NCBI RefSeq assembly: GCF_900100015.1
Contig: NZ_FNDD01000008.1
Location: 62,001-126,000, forward strand
Length of the DNA: 64,000 nt
From: Vibrio xiamenensis
GTDB taxonomy: Bacteria; Pseudomonadota; Gammaproteobacteria; Enterobacterales; Vibrionaceae
Reading direction: 5' to 3'
Positions 28,060 through 38,300 of the stretch are shown here, piece after piece. The notes beneath the pieces are model-generated. The model searched no databases, was not told the origin of the DNA, and was given only the letters and a program-made list of their open reading frames with translations. The stretch's first letter is position 1. Every line of letters starts with the position of its first letter. The position numbers and the translations under genes are program-made.

Positions 28060-30414
28060 ATGACTTCACTGCCCATCGACACGCTACGCGCCGATTTTCT
28101 TCGCCAAATCGAACATCACCATCTTATCGTCGAAGCCGAGACTGGCTCGGGAAAGTCGACACGCTTACCCCTGTGGATGGCGAGCAAAGGCCGTGTGCTG
28201 GTGGTAGAACCAAGGCGCATCGCTTGTACTTCGCTTGCCGAATATCTGGCTCAGCAAAGCGACAAGCCGCTTGGCGATGAAATTGGTTATGCGATTAAGT
28301 TAGATAATTGCTATCGCGATGAGACCCAAGTGGTGTTTGTGACGCCCGGCGTAGCGCTGCGCTGGTTAGCCGAAGATGGCTTAGCCCAATTTGATTTGGT
28401 GATGGTGGATGAGTTTCATGAGCGCCGCTGGGATACCGACTTATTAGTGGCTCTGCTGCGAGTTAGGCAAAGCCATCGCTTGGTCGTGACATCCGCCACC
28501 ATTGAAGGCGATAAGTTGGCGAATTATCTTGATGCCAAACGCTTGTATGCCAGTGGTCGCCGTTTTGACGTGCATCTTGAACATGACTGCCTCGACTCAA
28601 GGCAATTGCCTGATAACCGTAATCTCGAACAAAAAGTCAAACGCCAAGTACAGCGTCTACTCGATAGTGCAACCGGCGATATCTTAGTCTTTTTGCCGGG
28701 AAGAAAAGAGATTCAAGCCTGCGCGCAAACCCTAGCGGGTCTTGAAGATGTGCTGATTGCGCCGCTGCATGCCTCGGTTAGCGAAGCGCAAAAGCAACTC
28801 GCACTCAACCCGCAACGCCAACGCAAAGTTGTGCTTGCCACCAATGTGGCGGAAACCTCGTTAACCATTCCTAATATTGTTGCGGTGATCGATTCTGGTC
28901 TTGAGCGCCGCAACGAACAGCGCAATGGAAAAACCGCCTTGGCATTGAAACACATATCTAAAGCCAGTGCGCGGCAACGATTGGGGAGAGCAGGCCGAGT
29001 AATGGCAGGGACATGCGTGCGCTTATATGGCGAGCATGCGGCGTTGGCTGAGGTGACGCCGCCGCAGATGCATCGTGAGTCATTAACCGAACCTATGTTG
29101 GCGGCGGCGTGTTGCCAAACACCACTTGAGCGTTTGGCGTTTCTTGAACCGCTGCCGGAAAAATCGCTGTTATCCGCGCAAAGTATTTTACGTTCAATGG
29201 GCGCGATTGATGAGCAAGGGGTGGCACTTGAACACGGCAAAAAACTGTACCCATTGCCAATTGATGCGCTTTACGCCGATTTAGTCACTCGTATGCCAAG
29301 CAAAGCGCTACAAGAAGCGATGATCGATTTAACCGCAGCACTTGCCGTTCCTGGAAGGCTGTTTTCTTTGCCTCGGCAGGTGGAAGCGCTTGAGCAACTT
29401 GAACGTGAAGAGCCGCTTGGATGCGATGGTGAACTTTTAATCGGCCTGCTGCGCAGTCGCGTATTTTCGGGTGTTGATTGCGACCTTGACGCGCTGCAAG
29501 AGGCGAGGGCATTGGCCGAACAAATGCGTGAAGTGTTTGAGCTGCCGCAGCTCAGTGTTGCTTCACGCTACAAGCACAGCGACTTAGTCGAAGCGATTGC
29601 TCGCTTGCATTCTGAGTTGGTATTCGTGCGCCGCGAGAAACGCCGTGAATCTATGGCAAACGGAAAAATGGAAGTGACGATTGGCCGTGACAGCCGATTT
29701 AAAGCCAGTGACGAAGCGGCGATTGTGCTTGATACTCACAGTGTGCCAGCGCGCGGGGTAAAAAATACTCTTAATCTTGCCACTGTCATTTTACCTATTC
29801 CGCTCGCCAAGGTCGCTCAGCTTGAGCTTGGCGAGTGGCAATCAGCAGAGCCTAATGATAATGAACAACTCAGTGAACAAGGCTTGATGGTGACGCTGCA
29901 GCACATCTACGCAGGGCGTGTCATCGCGACCTGTCAGCAACCAGCCGAAGGGGCGCATGCGCTTAATGCCATAATTACCGCCGTCAAACAGCAGCAGATT
30001 TGGCCCGGCTTCGCCAAGCTGCGAGAAACGCAAATTAAGCATTATCAGCTGTATACCGAGCTGGGCTATTCACTGGATGAGGTAACTGATTGCGATTTTT
30101 CTTCTTGGTTTGGCGCCCAGCTCGAGCAACTGGGGGTGACGACATTGGAAGAACTGGCGCTGTTTGAACCGCAGGAACTCGCTTTTGCTGGTATTCCTGA
30201 GTGGGAATATGCGGATTTCGCCGAGGCTTATCCGTTTGAATTGCAACTTTCTGATATCAAATTGCAGGTCGAATATTTTGCGCGTCGCAAGCTGGTTCAG
30301 GTGATTTATCGCAGTGGTCAGCGCAAAGGGGACCCAAAACGCTGGGAGCTGCCGAGTTGGAGTGGTTGGCGAATTCAATACAAAAAAGCCAGCCGGGTGG
30401 TAGATGTTCGCTGA
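28060..30414 (+). CDS. DEAH-box ATP-dependent helicase, HrpB-like
   Basis: Superfamily 2 helicase of ~784 residues. Motif I ETGSGKST, motif Ia EPRRIACTSLAEYLA, motif II DEFHER, motif III SATIEGD, motif V TNVAETSLTIPN and motif VI QRLGRAGR are all present, followed by a helicase-associated domain. The helicase core is like HrpB, but the last ~250 residues do not look like the HrpB C-terminal domain, so I do not name it hrpB. It probably acts on RNA, by inference from the DEAH/RHA group. No start has a clear ribosome site: ATG 28060 is chosen, and the frame is open to TTG 28006. It stands alone, divergent from maeA. Confidence 0.85.
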   Translation: MTSLPIDTLRADFLRQIEHHHLIVEAETGSGKSTRLPLWMASKGRVLVVEPRRIACTSLAEYLAQQSDKPLGDEIGYAIKLDNCYRDETQVVFVTPGVALRWLAEDGLAQFDLVMVDEFHERRWDTDLLVALLRVRQSHRLVVTSATIEGDKLANYLDAKRLYASGRRFDVHLEHDCLDSRQLPDNRNLEQKVKRQVQRLLDSATGDILVFLPGRKEIQACAQTLAGLEDVLIAPLHASVSEAQKQLALNPQRQRKVVLATNVAETSLTIPNIVAVIDSGLERRNEQRNGKTALALKHISKASARQRLGRAGRVMAGTCVRLYGEHAALAEVTPPQMHRESLTEPMLAAACCQTPLERLAFLEPLPEKSLLSAQSILRSMGAIDEQGVALEHGKKLYPLPIDALYADLVTRMPSKALQEAMIDLTAALAVPGRLFSLPRQVEALEQLEREEPLGCDGELLIGLLRSRVFSGVDCDLDALQEARALAEQMREVFELPQLSVASRYKHSDLVEAIARLHSELVFVRREKRRESMANGKMEVTIGRDSRFKASDEAAIVLDTHSVPARGVKNTLNLATVILPIPLAKVAQLELGEWQSAEPNDNEQLSEQGLMVTLQHIYAGRVIATCQQPAEGAHALNAIITAVKQQQIWPGFAKLRETQIKHYQLYTELGYSLDEVTDCDFSSWFGAQLEQLGVTTLEELALFEPQELAFAGIPEWEYADFAEAYPFELQLSDIKLQVEYFARRKLVQVIYRSGQRKGDPKRWELPSWSGWRIQYKKASRVVDVR

Positions 30415-30616
30415 ATAACTTTGTTCGCCAAATTATTAAGCAATAAAGCGCATAAATTAACCATCTTGTTCTAACTCTGTTATCAATTCGGTTTTTTAAT
30501 GCCTTTTATGTCAATTTCAAGGGTATAAAAGATGATTGTTTTATATCCTATTGATATATAAAAAAGAGTCGTCAATATTGAAGTTACGATCTCTCATCGA
30601 GTGCAAAGAAGGCGAT

Positions 30617-30994
30617 ATGGAAACGATAACTTCATCGAGTGTCTTGTTTGATTACACCTCATTTTTAGCGGCGTCTTGCAAGAAAAAGTGGACGTTTATG
30701 GAGGCATTAAACTCGGTCGCGCCGATTTTTAGCGTTGCGTGGAACGAATCGATTAAACCGACACAAACCGCAGAAGAGCGCTTGTGGCAAGAAGCGATGC
30801 AGGCGCTTTCACCCAGTCATAGCGACGAAGCAAATCTGGTGGCCTTGGTATCGATTGCCAAGCAGCAGGGCATCGATGAACTGCGTTTGGTGATGCCATA
30901 TTCCCTTGAGCCAGAACAGCTTGATACATTGCGTCGTCAGAGCCGCTCGACACAAGTAGACGATGACGGTGAGCACCTGATTATTCAGCTTTGA
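30617..30994 (+). CDS. Conserved-looking hypothetical protein, 125 residues
   Basis: Family not recognised. The start ATG 30617 (METITSSSVLF) has AGAAGG just upstream. The longer frame from 30536 lacks one. The protein is soluble-looking, with an N-terminal KKKWTFMEAL segment and a C-terminal half of regular helices and strands (IDELRLVMPYSLEPEQLDTLRRQ). Codon use is like the neighbours, and it is followed by an independent gene. Likely real and cytoplasmic. Confidence 0.7.
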   Translation: METITSSSVLFDYTSFLAASCKKKWTFMEALNSVAPIFSVAWNESIKPTQTAEERLWQEAMQALSPSHSDEANLVALVSIAKQQGIDELRLVMPYSLEPEQLDTLRRQSRSTQVDDDGEHLIIQL

Positions 30995-31102
30995 CCCATT
31001 CACCTCCTACCTGGTAATTCGCGCCTTTATCGCAGCGATAAGAAGCACTTCTGAACTATCCTTGGATTCAGAACTTGCTTGTAGCTGCGATTGAGGTTGT
31101 TC

Positions 31103-31723
31103 ATGAAACGTATCTTCTCTTCTTCCATGGTGCTGATGATGGGCACTATGGCTTTTCATTGTCAGGCGTTTGAGCCGCTCAGTTATGATTATGTTTACGG
31201 CGACCTCGCCTCGGGTACGAAAGACGAATCCCTTGGGCGTAACAGCGATATTATGGATTTGAAGGTCGGGGGCTATTATAAGCTTGATGATACCTGGCTG
31301 CTTACCGGTGATTATTCAGCGCGTTTTATTCACCTAGACAACACCACCGCGCAAAATTATGTGTTGCTTCCCGGTATTGGCGCTCATTTTATGTTGAGTT
31401 CGCGCCTTGATATGTTGGTTGATGGTAAAGTCGGTGGCATTCGCTATGTACTGACGGATGATGATACTGATGACGATATATCGACCAGTACCAAGTTAAT
31501 GTATGGAGCGGGAGTGAGGTTTCGCTATGCGCTAACTGATAATTGGCAACTGGGCGCTGGGTTGAATTTGCATCGTAGTGATGTGGTGGATGAAGATATC
31601 ATGGATGTCAGAGTCGATTATCGCTTTAACGACCTCTTTGGACTTGGTGGTTTTTATACTCATAGCGAATACGATCATCACACCTCAAACTCAGGCGGCA
31701 TTTCAGCGCGGGTTTACTACTAA
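31103..31723 (+). CDS. Outer membrane beta-barrel protein
   Basis: 206 residues with a cleavable signal peptide (MKRIFSSSMVLMMGTMAFHCQA, 22 residues, cleavage before FEP). Alternating amphipathic strands (GVRFRYALTDNWQLGAGLNLHRSDV, DVRVDYRFNDLFGLGGFYTHSEYDHH; quoted as landmarks) end in an aromatic terminus ARVYY, as expected for a small OmpA/OmpW-type barrel. The acidic loop DDDTDDD could bind cations. Specific role unknown. ATG 31103 has GAGG six bases upstream; the TTG at 31091 is less likely. A terminator follows. Confidence 0.83.
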   Translation: MKRIFSSSMVLMMGTMAFHCQAFEPLSYDYVYGDLASGTKDESLGRNSDIMDLKVGGYYKLDDTWLLTGDYSARFIHLDNTTAQNYVLLPGIGAHFMLSSRLDMLVDGKVGGIRYVLTDDDTDDDISTSTKLMYGAGVRFRYALTDNWQLGAGLNLHRSDVVDEDIMDVRVDYRFNDLFGLGGFYTHSEYDHHTSNSGGISARVYY

Positions 31724-31776
31724 GCGCGGCTTTACCAATAATAGTCGCCGACAGTTCCTGAGCGACGAATACAAAA

Positions 31777-31800
31777 AAAGCCAGCATTCATGCTGGCTTT
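31777..31800. terminator. Bidirectional terminator between the barrel gene and aspC
   Basis: Arms AAAGCCAGCA / TGCTGGCTTT around TTCA, flanked by A and T runs. It serves both converging genes. Confidence 0.87.
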
Positions 31801-31819
31801 TCTATGTGCGCTTTCGCTA

Positions 31820-33010
31820 TTAAAGAACGGCTGCGATCGCTTTACAAAGTGGGTTCATGTTGTCGCGCGTCATACCCGCAACACTGATACGGCCAGAGCC
31901 AACGATGTAAATACCGAACTCTTCTTTCAGTTTCGCTACTTGGTCTTTATTCAGACCAGAGAACGAGAACATGCCATTTTGACGCTCGATAAAGCTAAAG
32001 TCGGCGCTTACGCCCTCGGCTTTTAACGTCTCAACAAATAGCTCACGCATCGCTTGAATACGATCGCGCATCTCTTTCACTTCCAGTTCCCATTCTGCGC
32101 GAAGCGCTGGGTTTGAAAGGATATAAGTGACCACTGAGCTACCGTGTGCTGGCGGGTTAGAGTAGATAGAACGAATGATCGCTTTTACTTGTGAGAACGC
32201 TGTGGTGGCAACGTCTTCTGATGCTGCGACCAAAGTGAATGCGCCGACACGCTCATTGTACAAACCGAAGTTTTTCGAGAATGAGCTCGCAACTAGAATT
32301 TCTTGATTGTATTGAGCGAAAATGCGCAGACCCGCTGCATCTTCTTCAACGCCTTTCGCAAAACCTTGGTATGCAAAGTCAAATAGAGGAATCAGACCTT
32401 TGTCTGCAACCAATTTGGCTAACGTTTCCCACTCTTGCTCTGTTGGATCGATACCGGTTGGGTTATGGCAGCAGCCGTGCAGCAAGACGATGTCACCAGC
32501 GTTTGCTTGCTCAAGGTCAGCAACCATAGCGGCGAAGTCTTTGTCATGAGTTTCTGGGTTGTAGTAAGTGTATTGCGCAGTTTCAATGCCAGCTGCTTTA
32601 AATACGCCATTGTGGTTGGCCCAAGTTGGGTTACTGATCCAGATTTTTACTTCGCCAAGATGACGTTTGATGAATTCACCCGCCACGCGCAGTGCGCCAG
32701 TACCACCAGGTGCTTGAGCTGTTTTTGCACGTTTTTCAGCAACAATCGACGAATCCTCACCGAAAAGCAGTTTTTGTACAGCTAAAGCGTACTCAGCAGT
32801 GCCTTCAATAGTGAGATAAGATTTGGTTTTCTCCGTTTCAACCAGCGCCGCTTCCGCCTTTTTAACCGTAGCGAGAACAGGGGTTTGGCCTTGCTCATTT
32901 TTATAAATACCAACGCCTAAGTTGATTTTCTCTGCGCGAGGGTCTTTTTTGAACTCTTCAGTCAGTCCAAGGATAGGGTCTGCGGGTGCTGCTACAACTT
33001 TTTCAAACAT
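31820..33010 (-). CDS. aspC: Aspartate/aromatic aminotransferase
   Basis: PLP aminotransferase interconverting aspartate and oxaloacetate (and often aromatic amino acids) with glutamate/2-oxoglutarate. The 396-residue protein aligns end to end with E. coli AspC by recall: [16 protein letters not shown] start, [26 protein letters not shown], the PLP lysine in [21 protein letters not shown] and the C-terminal GRISVAGMT with the substrate Arg. TyrB is the alternative name, because substrate range cannot be read reliably. Monocistronic, with a good sigma-70 promoter upstream. Confidence 0.95.
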   Translation of the reverse strand: MFEKVVAAPADPILGLTEEFKKDPRAEKINLGVGIYKNEQGQTPVLATVKKAEAALVETEKTKSYLTIEGTAEYALAVQKLLFGEDSSIVAEKRAKTAQAPGGTGALRVAGEFIKRHLGEVKIWISNPTWANHNGVFKAAGIETAQYTYYNPETHDKDFAAMVADLEQANAGDIVLLHGCCHNPTGIDPTEQEWETLAKLVADKGLIPLFDFAYQGFAKGVEEDAAGLRIFAQYNQEILVASSFSKNFGLYNERVGAFTLVAASEDVATTAFSQVKAIIRSIYSNPPAHGSSVVTYILSNPALRAEWELEVKEMRDRIQAMRELFVETLKAEGVSADFSFIERQNGMFSFSGLNKDQVAKLKEEFGIYIVGSGRISVAGMTRDNMNPLCKAIAAVL

Positions 33011-33058
33011 AATCGTCGTCCATGTAAGTCGAAAGGAGAATTAAAATTTACGCCTCTA

Positions 33059-33087
33059 TTTATACCGTTATGATTGCGGTGTTACAA
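33059..33087 (-). promoter_or_regulatory. aspC promoter
   Basis: Minus strand TTGTAA (33082-33087), 17-base spacer, TATAAA (33059-33064), about 50 bases before the aspC ATG. Confidence 0.6.
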
Positions 33088-33357
33088 CCGGATTTCTAAG
33101 CTAATTATAAAAAATAATTGCTTTGAGTCAGTGCGATTCAAAACCTCATTATTTATGAGCGACAAATAGCGACGTAATCGATTGTTTTGTGATAGTTAGC
33201 TTCAATAGTTTAATGCTTAAGGCGTTGATAAAATTATGGTTATTTTTGATTTCTGGGCTTAGATGGCAAAATCGATGGTATCGCGGAAGTAACATCATTG
33301 GTGTTAGGCGCGCATGAGTTTTACCCTCAGAGGGTTGCAACCGATGGAAGAGGTATT

Positions 33358-33468
33358 ATGAATCAAAGAGTTGAGAGACTTGTACTAACCAACTCGCTTA
33401 ATGTGGGCGACTTGAGGCAAGTCATCGGTGATAAAAAAGCCCTCATAATTGAGGGCTTTTGGCGTTAA
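33358..33468 (+). CDS. Possible 36-residue small protein between aspC and asnS
   Basis: Open frame from ATG 33358 (MNQRVERLVLTNSL...) to TAA 33468, preceded by GGAAGAGGTATT, which is a fair ribosome site. It reads through the asnS terminator hairpin at its 3' end, which argues against it or makes the overlap notable. No family recognised. Low confidence. Confidence 0.25.
   Translation: MNQRVERLVLTNSLNVGDLRQVIGDKKALIIEGFWR
33435..33460 (-). terminator. asnS terminator
   Basis: Arms AAAAGCCCTC / GAGGGCTTTT around ATAATT. The minus strand continues TTTATC. 36 bases after the asnS stop. Confidence 0.83.
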
Positions 33469-33496
33469 GTCATAATTTCTGCTTTGCAGCAGAAAA

Positions 33497-34897
33497 TTAG
33501 AAGTTTGCGCTGCGCGGTGTGCGAGGGAATGGAATCACGTCACGTACGTTACCCATACCTGTTACGTAAGAGACCAAACGCTCAAAACCCAGACCAAAGC
33601 CTGAATGTGGCACGGTGCCGTAACGACGTAGGTCGCGATACCAGCTCATGTGCTCAGGATCGATTCCCACTTCACGCATACGTGCATCTAGAATGTCTAG
33701 ACGCTCTTCACGTTGAGAACCACCGATGATTTCACCGATGCCCGGCGCTAGAACGTCCATAGCAGCAACGGTTTTGCCATCGTCGTTAGCACGCATGTAG
33801 AATGCTTTGATGTCTTTTGGATAGTTCTTCACGATAACTGGCGCTTTGAAGTGCTGTTCCGCTAGGTAACGCTCGTGCTCAGAAGACATATCGATACCCC
33901 ATTCAACTGGGAACTCGAACTCACGGCCTGAATCCAGCAGGATTTGGATCGCGTCAGTGTAGTCGACTTGTGCAAAATCAGAACAAACGAATTGCTCTAG
34001 ACGAGTGATCGCTTCTTTGTCGATGCGTTGAGCGAAGAACTCAAGGTCATCGCGACACTCTTCAAGTACGGCTTTGAACACGTACTTCAACATGTCTTCA
34101 GCAAGTTTCGCTACGTCGTCTAATTCTGCAAACGCCACTTCAGGCTCAACCATCCAGAACTCCGCTAAGTGGCGGCTGGTGTTTGAGTTTTCAGCGCGGA
34201 ACGTTGGACCGAAGGTGTAAACTTTGCTTAGTGCACAAGCGTACGCTTCGCCGTTGAGCTGACCCGATACGGTTAAGAAAGTTTCTTTACCGAAGAAGTC
34301 TTCGTTGTAGTCAACTTTACCCGCGTCTGTGCGAGGCAGGTTTTCCATGTCTAGGGTAGAAACGCGGAACATTTCACCCGCACCTTCTGCGTCAGATGCA
34401 GTGATAAGTGGCGCAGATACCCAGAAGTAACCTTGTTCGTGGTAGAAACGGTGAATTGCTTGAGATAGGCAGTTACGTACACGAGCAACGGCGCCAATCA
34501 CGTTTGTACGTGGGCGAAGGTGCGCCACTTCACGTAAATATTCAATCGAGTGACGAGTTTTTGCCATTGGGTAAGTATCGGCATCTTCAACCCAGCCAAC
34601 TACTTTGACATTGGTTGCTGCTAGCTCAAAATCTTGACCTTTCGCCGGAGATTCTACGACAGTACCTGTTACTTCAACAGAGCAACCTGTTGTTAGCTTG
34701 AGGACTTCTTCGTCGTAATTATTCAAATTATTTGGGACCACGGCCTGAATCGGGTCGAAACAAGAGCCGTCGTAGATGGCAAGGAAAGAGATTCCAGCTT
34801 TGGAATCACGACGCGAACGAACCCAGCCGCGAACAGTCACTTCACTGTCGGCTGCTAGCTTACCGCTCAGAACGTCTTTTACAGGCGCGTAAGTCAT
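33497..34897 (-). CDS. asnS: Asparaginyl-tRNA synthetase
   Basis: Class IIb aminoacyl-tRNA synthetase charging tRNA-Asn. The 466-residue protein has an N-terminal OB fold ([20 protein letters not shown]), motif 2 [21 protein letters not shown] and motif 3 [16 protein letters not shown]. Length and motifs are standard. It stands alone between aspC and a lipoprotein gene. Confidence 0.98.
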   Translation of the reverse strand: MTYAPVKDVLSGKLAADSEVTVRGWVRSRRDSKAGISFLAIYDGSCFDPIQAVVPNNLNNYDEEVLKLTTGCSVEVTGTVVESPAKGQDFELAATNVKVVGWVEDADTYPMAKTRHSIEYLREVAHLRPRTNVIGAVARVRNCLSQAIHRFYHEQGYFWVSAPLITASDAEGAGEMFRVSTLDMENLPRTDAGKVDYNEDFFGKETFLTVSGQLNGEAYACALSKVYTFGPTFRAENSNTSRHLAEFWMVEPEVAFAELDDVAKLAEDMLKYVFKAVLEECRDDLEFFAQRIDKEAITRLEQFVCSDFAQVDYTDAIQILLDSGREFEFPVEWGIDMSSEHERYLAEQHFKAPVIVKNYPKDIKAFYMRANDDGKTVAAMDVLAPGIGEIIGGSQREERLDILDARMREVGIDPEHMSWYRDLRRYGTVPHSGFGLGFERLVSYVTGMGNVRDVIPFPRTPRSANF

Positions 34898-35330
34898 TGA
34901 GATATATTCTCCGTTGAAGTAAAAATTGCACTCAATGTGAAATCAGAATGTTAGCGACCAAAACTGGCAAAACATTGAGGTACATAAATGTGTTATAAGC
35001 AACGCCACATATTACCTGTCAATTTGTTCGCTTCAACCTTTAATCACACTTTCATACGCAATTTTATTTGGATTGATGCAAATTTTTGAGCCTTAGGGAA
35101 GGGCAGCCCATCGAATCTAGTAAAAGTGCATATAAACTAGCGAATCCATAAATTAGCAGTAAACACACTCAGTTAAGATTGTGGCGGATTTGTCTTTATG
35201 GATTTGGCGGTGTTTTAACCGCAGGTGGGCAATAAAATTTAAGCTCGAATACTGGCATAAAAGCGCGCTTGATTATTGCTAATGAGACGTTGAGGACGCG
35301 TACTCATGACGATTTGATAGCGGGAAGAAA
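34898..35330. other. Non-coding stretch upstream of asnS
   Basis: About 430 bases with no open frame I trust on either strand. It should contain the asnS promoter near 34.95 kb. No repeats or RNA fold recognised. Confidence 0.5.
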
Positions 35331-35350
35331 AGCCCGGCAGATGCCGGGCT
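35331..35350 (-). terminator. Terminator of the large lipoprotein gene
   Basis: Arms AGCCCGGCA / TGCCGGGCT around GA. The minus strand continues TTTCTTCC. 38 bases after the stop. Confidence 0.8.
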
Positions 35351-35387
35351 TGGTGGTTATAGGTAAAAAGGATACCTGATTGGCACG

Positions 35388-38300
35388 TTAGTTTGCTTCA
35401 GCAAACACATATACGTCTGACCAAACATCCCCTTCGCCAGTTAGGCCTTCATCCCACGCACTAGAGCGAGACATAGCTTTTACGGAGAAGTTAATACCAT
35501 CGGTGTCGACAATATACATCTGGTCAACGTAAGTTTCTGAATTGGCTGTGATGGTGACCGTCAACTCGCCAGTGCTGTCATCCACTTGCCAGGTAAAGTC
35601 ATAGCTTTCACCGCCTTCGCTATACGTACCGGTTGTGGCATCGCTAAAGGTATACACTTCGGTTGAGTCGGACTCTGTTGAGCTCATAGTAAGTGGGAGT
35701 TCGGCGAGGAAGTCACTACTAAAGCTCGCTTCAACGCCTGAGGTGGCGATACAAGCGTCAACCGCACTGGTAAAGTCTGCATAGCTCAGTGTTGTTTCTG
35801 GAACATCATTAACATCATCCCATTGGGTGTCACTATCCGTACAGGAGGTAATGGCCGGTTCGCCATCAATACTGGTGTAGGTCGTTAGCCAAATCTCGGT
35901 ATCGTCTGGGCTAAATACCGCAAAGTTCAGTACATCGTTTTGCGGCTCCTGTAGCAATGCTAAGTATTGCTCTGTTCCACCATCCAAATTCATCAAGACT
36001 ATGAAGCCATCGTCATTGATTGCCCAAGTTCGTGAACGCACTAACCCGTCTCTGTGATAGGTTGCGGTTCCATCAGCATTGAAACTGTAAAGACGTGTTT
36101 CGCCGTTCGATTTAACCCTAAATAGCGCAGCGCCATCGAGATCGGATTCAATCACTGTTGGTAAAGTGCCACTGCAGGTTGCATAGCTGTCGATGGCTGT
36201 CGTGAAGTCGCTGTACGTCATGTCGAGCCCTTCAGTTATCGCACATGTCCCAGCATCAACTAACGTCACAATACTTGACCATATTTCAGTGATCAGAGTG
36301 TCCGAGTCGTAGTAGGTGTCAAAGAACTTCAGTGACCATTCACTGTCATTTGAATCAATCAAAGCCCAGTACCAACTTTCGTCTGTACTGTCTTCGTAAG
36401 TGACTTTGACGTAGTCGCCTTCGATGGCCCAGTAAGCGGTGTAAGCTTGAACGCTATCTTTGAATACCGTTACTGTACCATCTGAGTTAAAGGTGTAGTC
36501 GCGAGTGGAACCGTCACTGCGTACGCGATGGAAGTTCTGGTCAGAAACCATGTCACTGGTTATCGCCGTTGCGCCGTAACAGTCACTGATCGCCGCTTCA
36601 AAATCTTCAAGCGTAACGGTAGTGGTTCCGTCGGTATCGCTTTCGTTGCACTTGTTGACCGGAATGTTGACGGCATCAATTAATGCATCTTTTGCTGCGG
36701 CGCTGATGATAACGATTTGGTCATCTTCTAGTACGACATCGGCGTTTTCTTTGGAACCTATGTAGACTGCACCTTCATAAATGCTCAGCAGCATTGTGTC
36801 GCTCGGTTCATCGTAATCATCGCCCCAGGTGGTGAGAACATCTTCTGGTAGGGTAAATAGAATCAGTTCTTCACCACTAATGGTCTCTTGTGACCACGTG
36901 CCGCTACCATCCAGAGTAGCGAGATTATTATCCCAATCAACCGTATAGTACTGAGCAGTCATCGCCGTATTATCAACCAGTTTGACCATGCGATTATTGC
37001 CAACAAAGAAGCCTTGCACTTGATCTGTGGTGATAGATGAGCCACCTAAATCACTGAACAGCAGCTCATCAAAACTGGTTGCGCCTTCCGCATTGACTCC
37101 ATTGATTGCATCATAGATATATGGCATCCAATCCCAGATGTAATAGTTATCTTGCTGCGGGGTAACGGTAAAGGTGATTTTTACTGAGTCGTCAGGGAAG
37201 GTAGCGGTGTCATCACTATAGTCTTCCCAGTCCCAATCAACGTCAGAAACTAGGCCGCCATCGAGTGTCACCATAGTACCGTTTAGGGTGTATTTGATGT
37301 CGGTGTAGTCGGTTGGATAAGCGACGACACTGCTACCGGACATATCGATAGTGTAACTACCCGTCGATGTGCTCCAACCTGAAGAGGTAAGGATTAGATC
37401 GTCGTTTTCTTCGGATGTGCCCAGTGACACTGTGGTCTTGTTGGCTTTAATCAGTGAAAAATCACTGCTGGTGGCATAGTCACCATTAACGCTAAGCGTC
37501 TCAAGATAGAGCGTTTGCGTGCCATCGTCGTCTTCGTCATCCCAAATGGAGTAAAGGCTGGCTTGATCTTGTAAATAGCTGATGATGGCAGTTTGACTGG
37601 AGGCGCCTACTTCTGGGTCAATAGGGTCTTCATCGTATTCGTCCGGCACACCATCGCCATCGTCGTCGGTGTCGGCGTTGTTACCAGTGCCATCGTTATC
37701 GGTATCGACACTTTCGCTGCTGTCTTCTGGGAACGCATCTTCAGTATCAAGAACACCATCGTTATCGTCATCATCATCGGTGTTATTACCAATGCCATCA
37801 CTGTCGGTGTCGGTATCTTCTGTGGCATCAAGTGGGAAATCGTCGTTAGTATCAAGCACACCATCCCCATCATCATCGGTATCGGCGTTGTTCCCTAAAT
37901 CATCGCCATCCGTGTCGACCCATTCGTTTTCATCATCAGGGAAAGCGTCGTCGGTGTCGGCGACACCATCACCATCACTATCACTATCCACCGCGCCTTG
38001 ACGGTTGATATATACCGCGTCTAAATCGTCCTCATTCTCTGCGCCTTCGACTTGCTGTTTGATAATGACAGCCATCGCCGCGGCCCCATCGAGTAGATCA
38101 TTGGTACCATCGGTATCGTTCGCGGCGGTATTAAGCTCATCGGTGGTTTCTGGCATCGCACCGGATGACACTAAGCTGCGCGCGGCGAATTGGGTGGTTT
38201 TACTGTCGCTGGCTTTATAATCGGTCAGTACGTCGCCAGAATCGATGCCAAGGTCGTCAGCGATCTCCTGCTGCGCTTGCGCCAGCGTCAATCCAGAAGA

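Noticed and set aside
37600..37990. Regular DNA repeats in the large lipoprotein considered as a CRISPR-like array
   Set aside because: They are in-frame Asp-rich calcium repeats of unequal spacing inside a coding sequence, not identical repeats with unique spacers.
37593..38001. Overlapping frames with runs of Ile/Val or Ser residues on both strands
   Set aside because: They arise from the Asp-rich TSP3 repeat codons read in other frames; compositionally extreme and without support.
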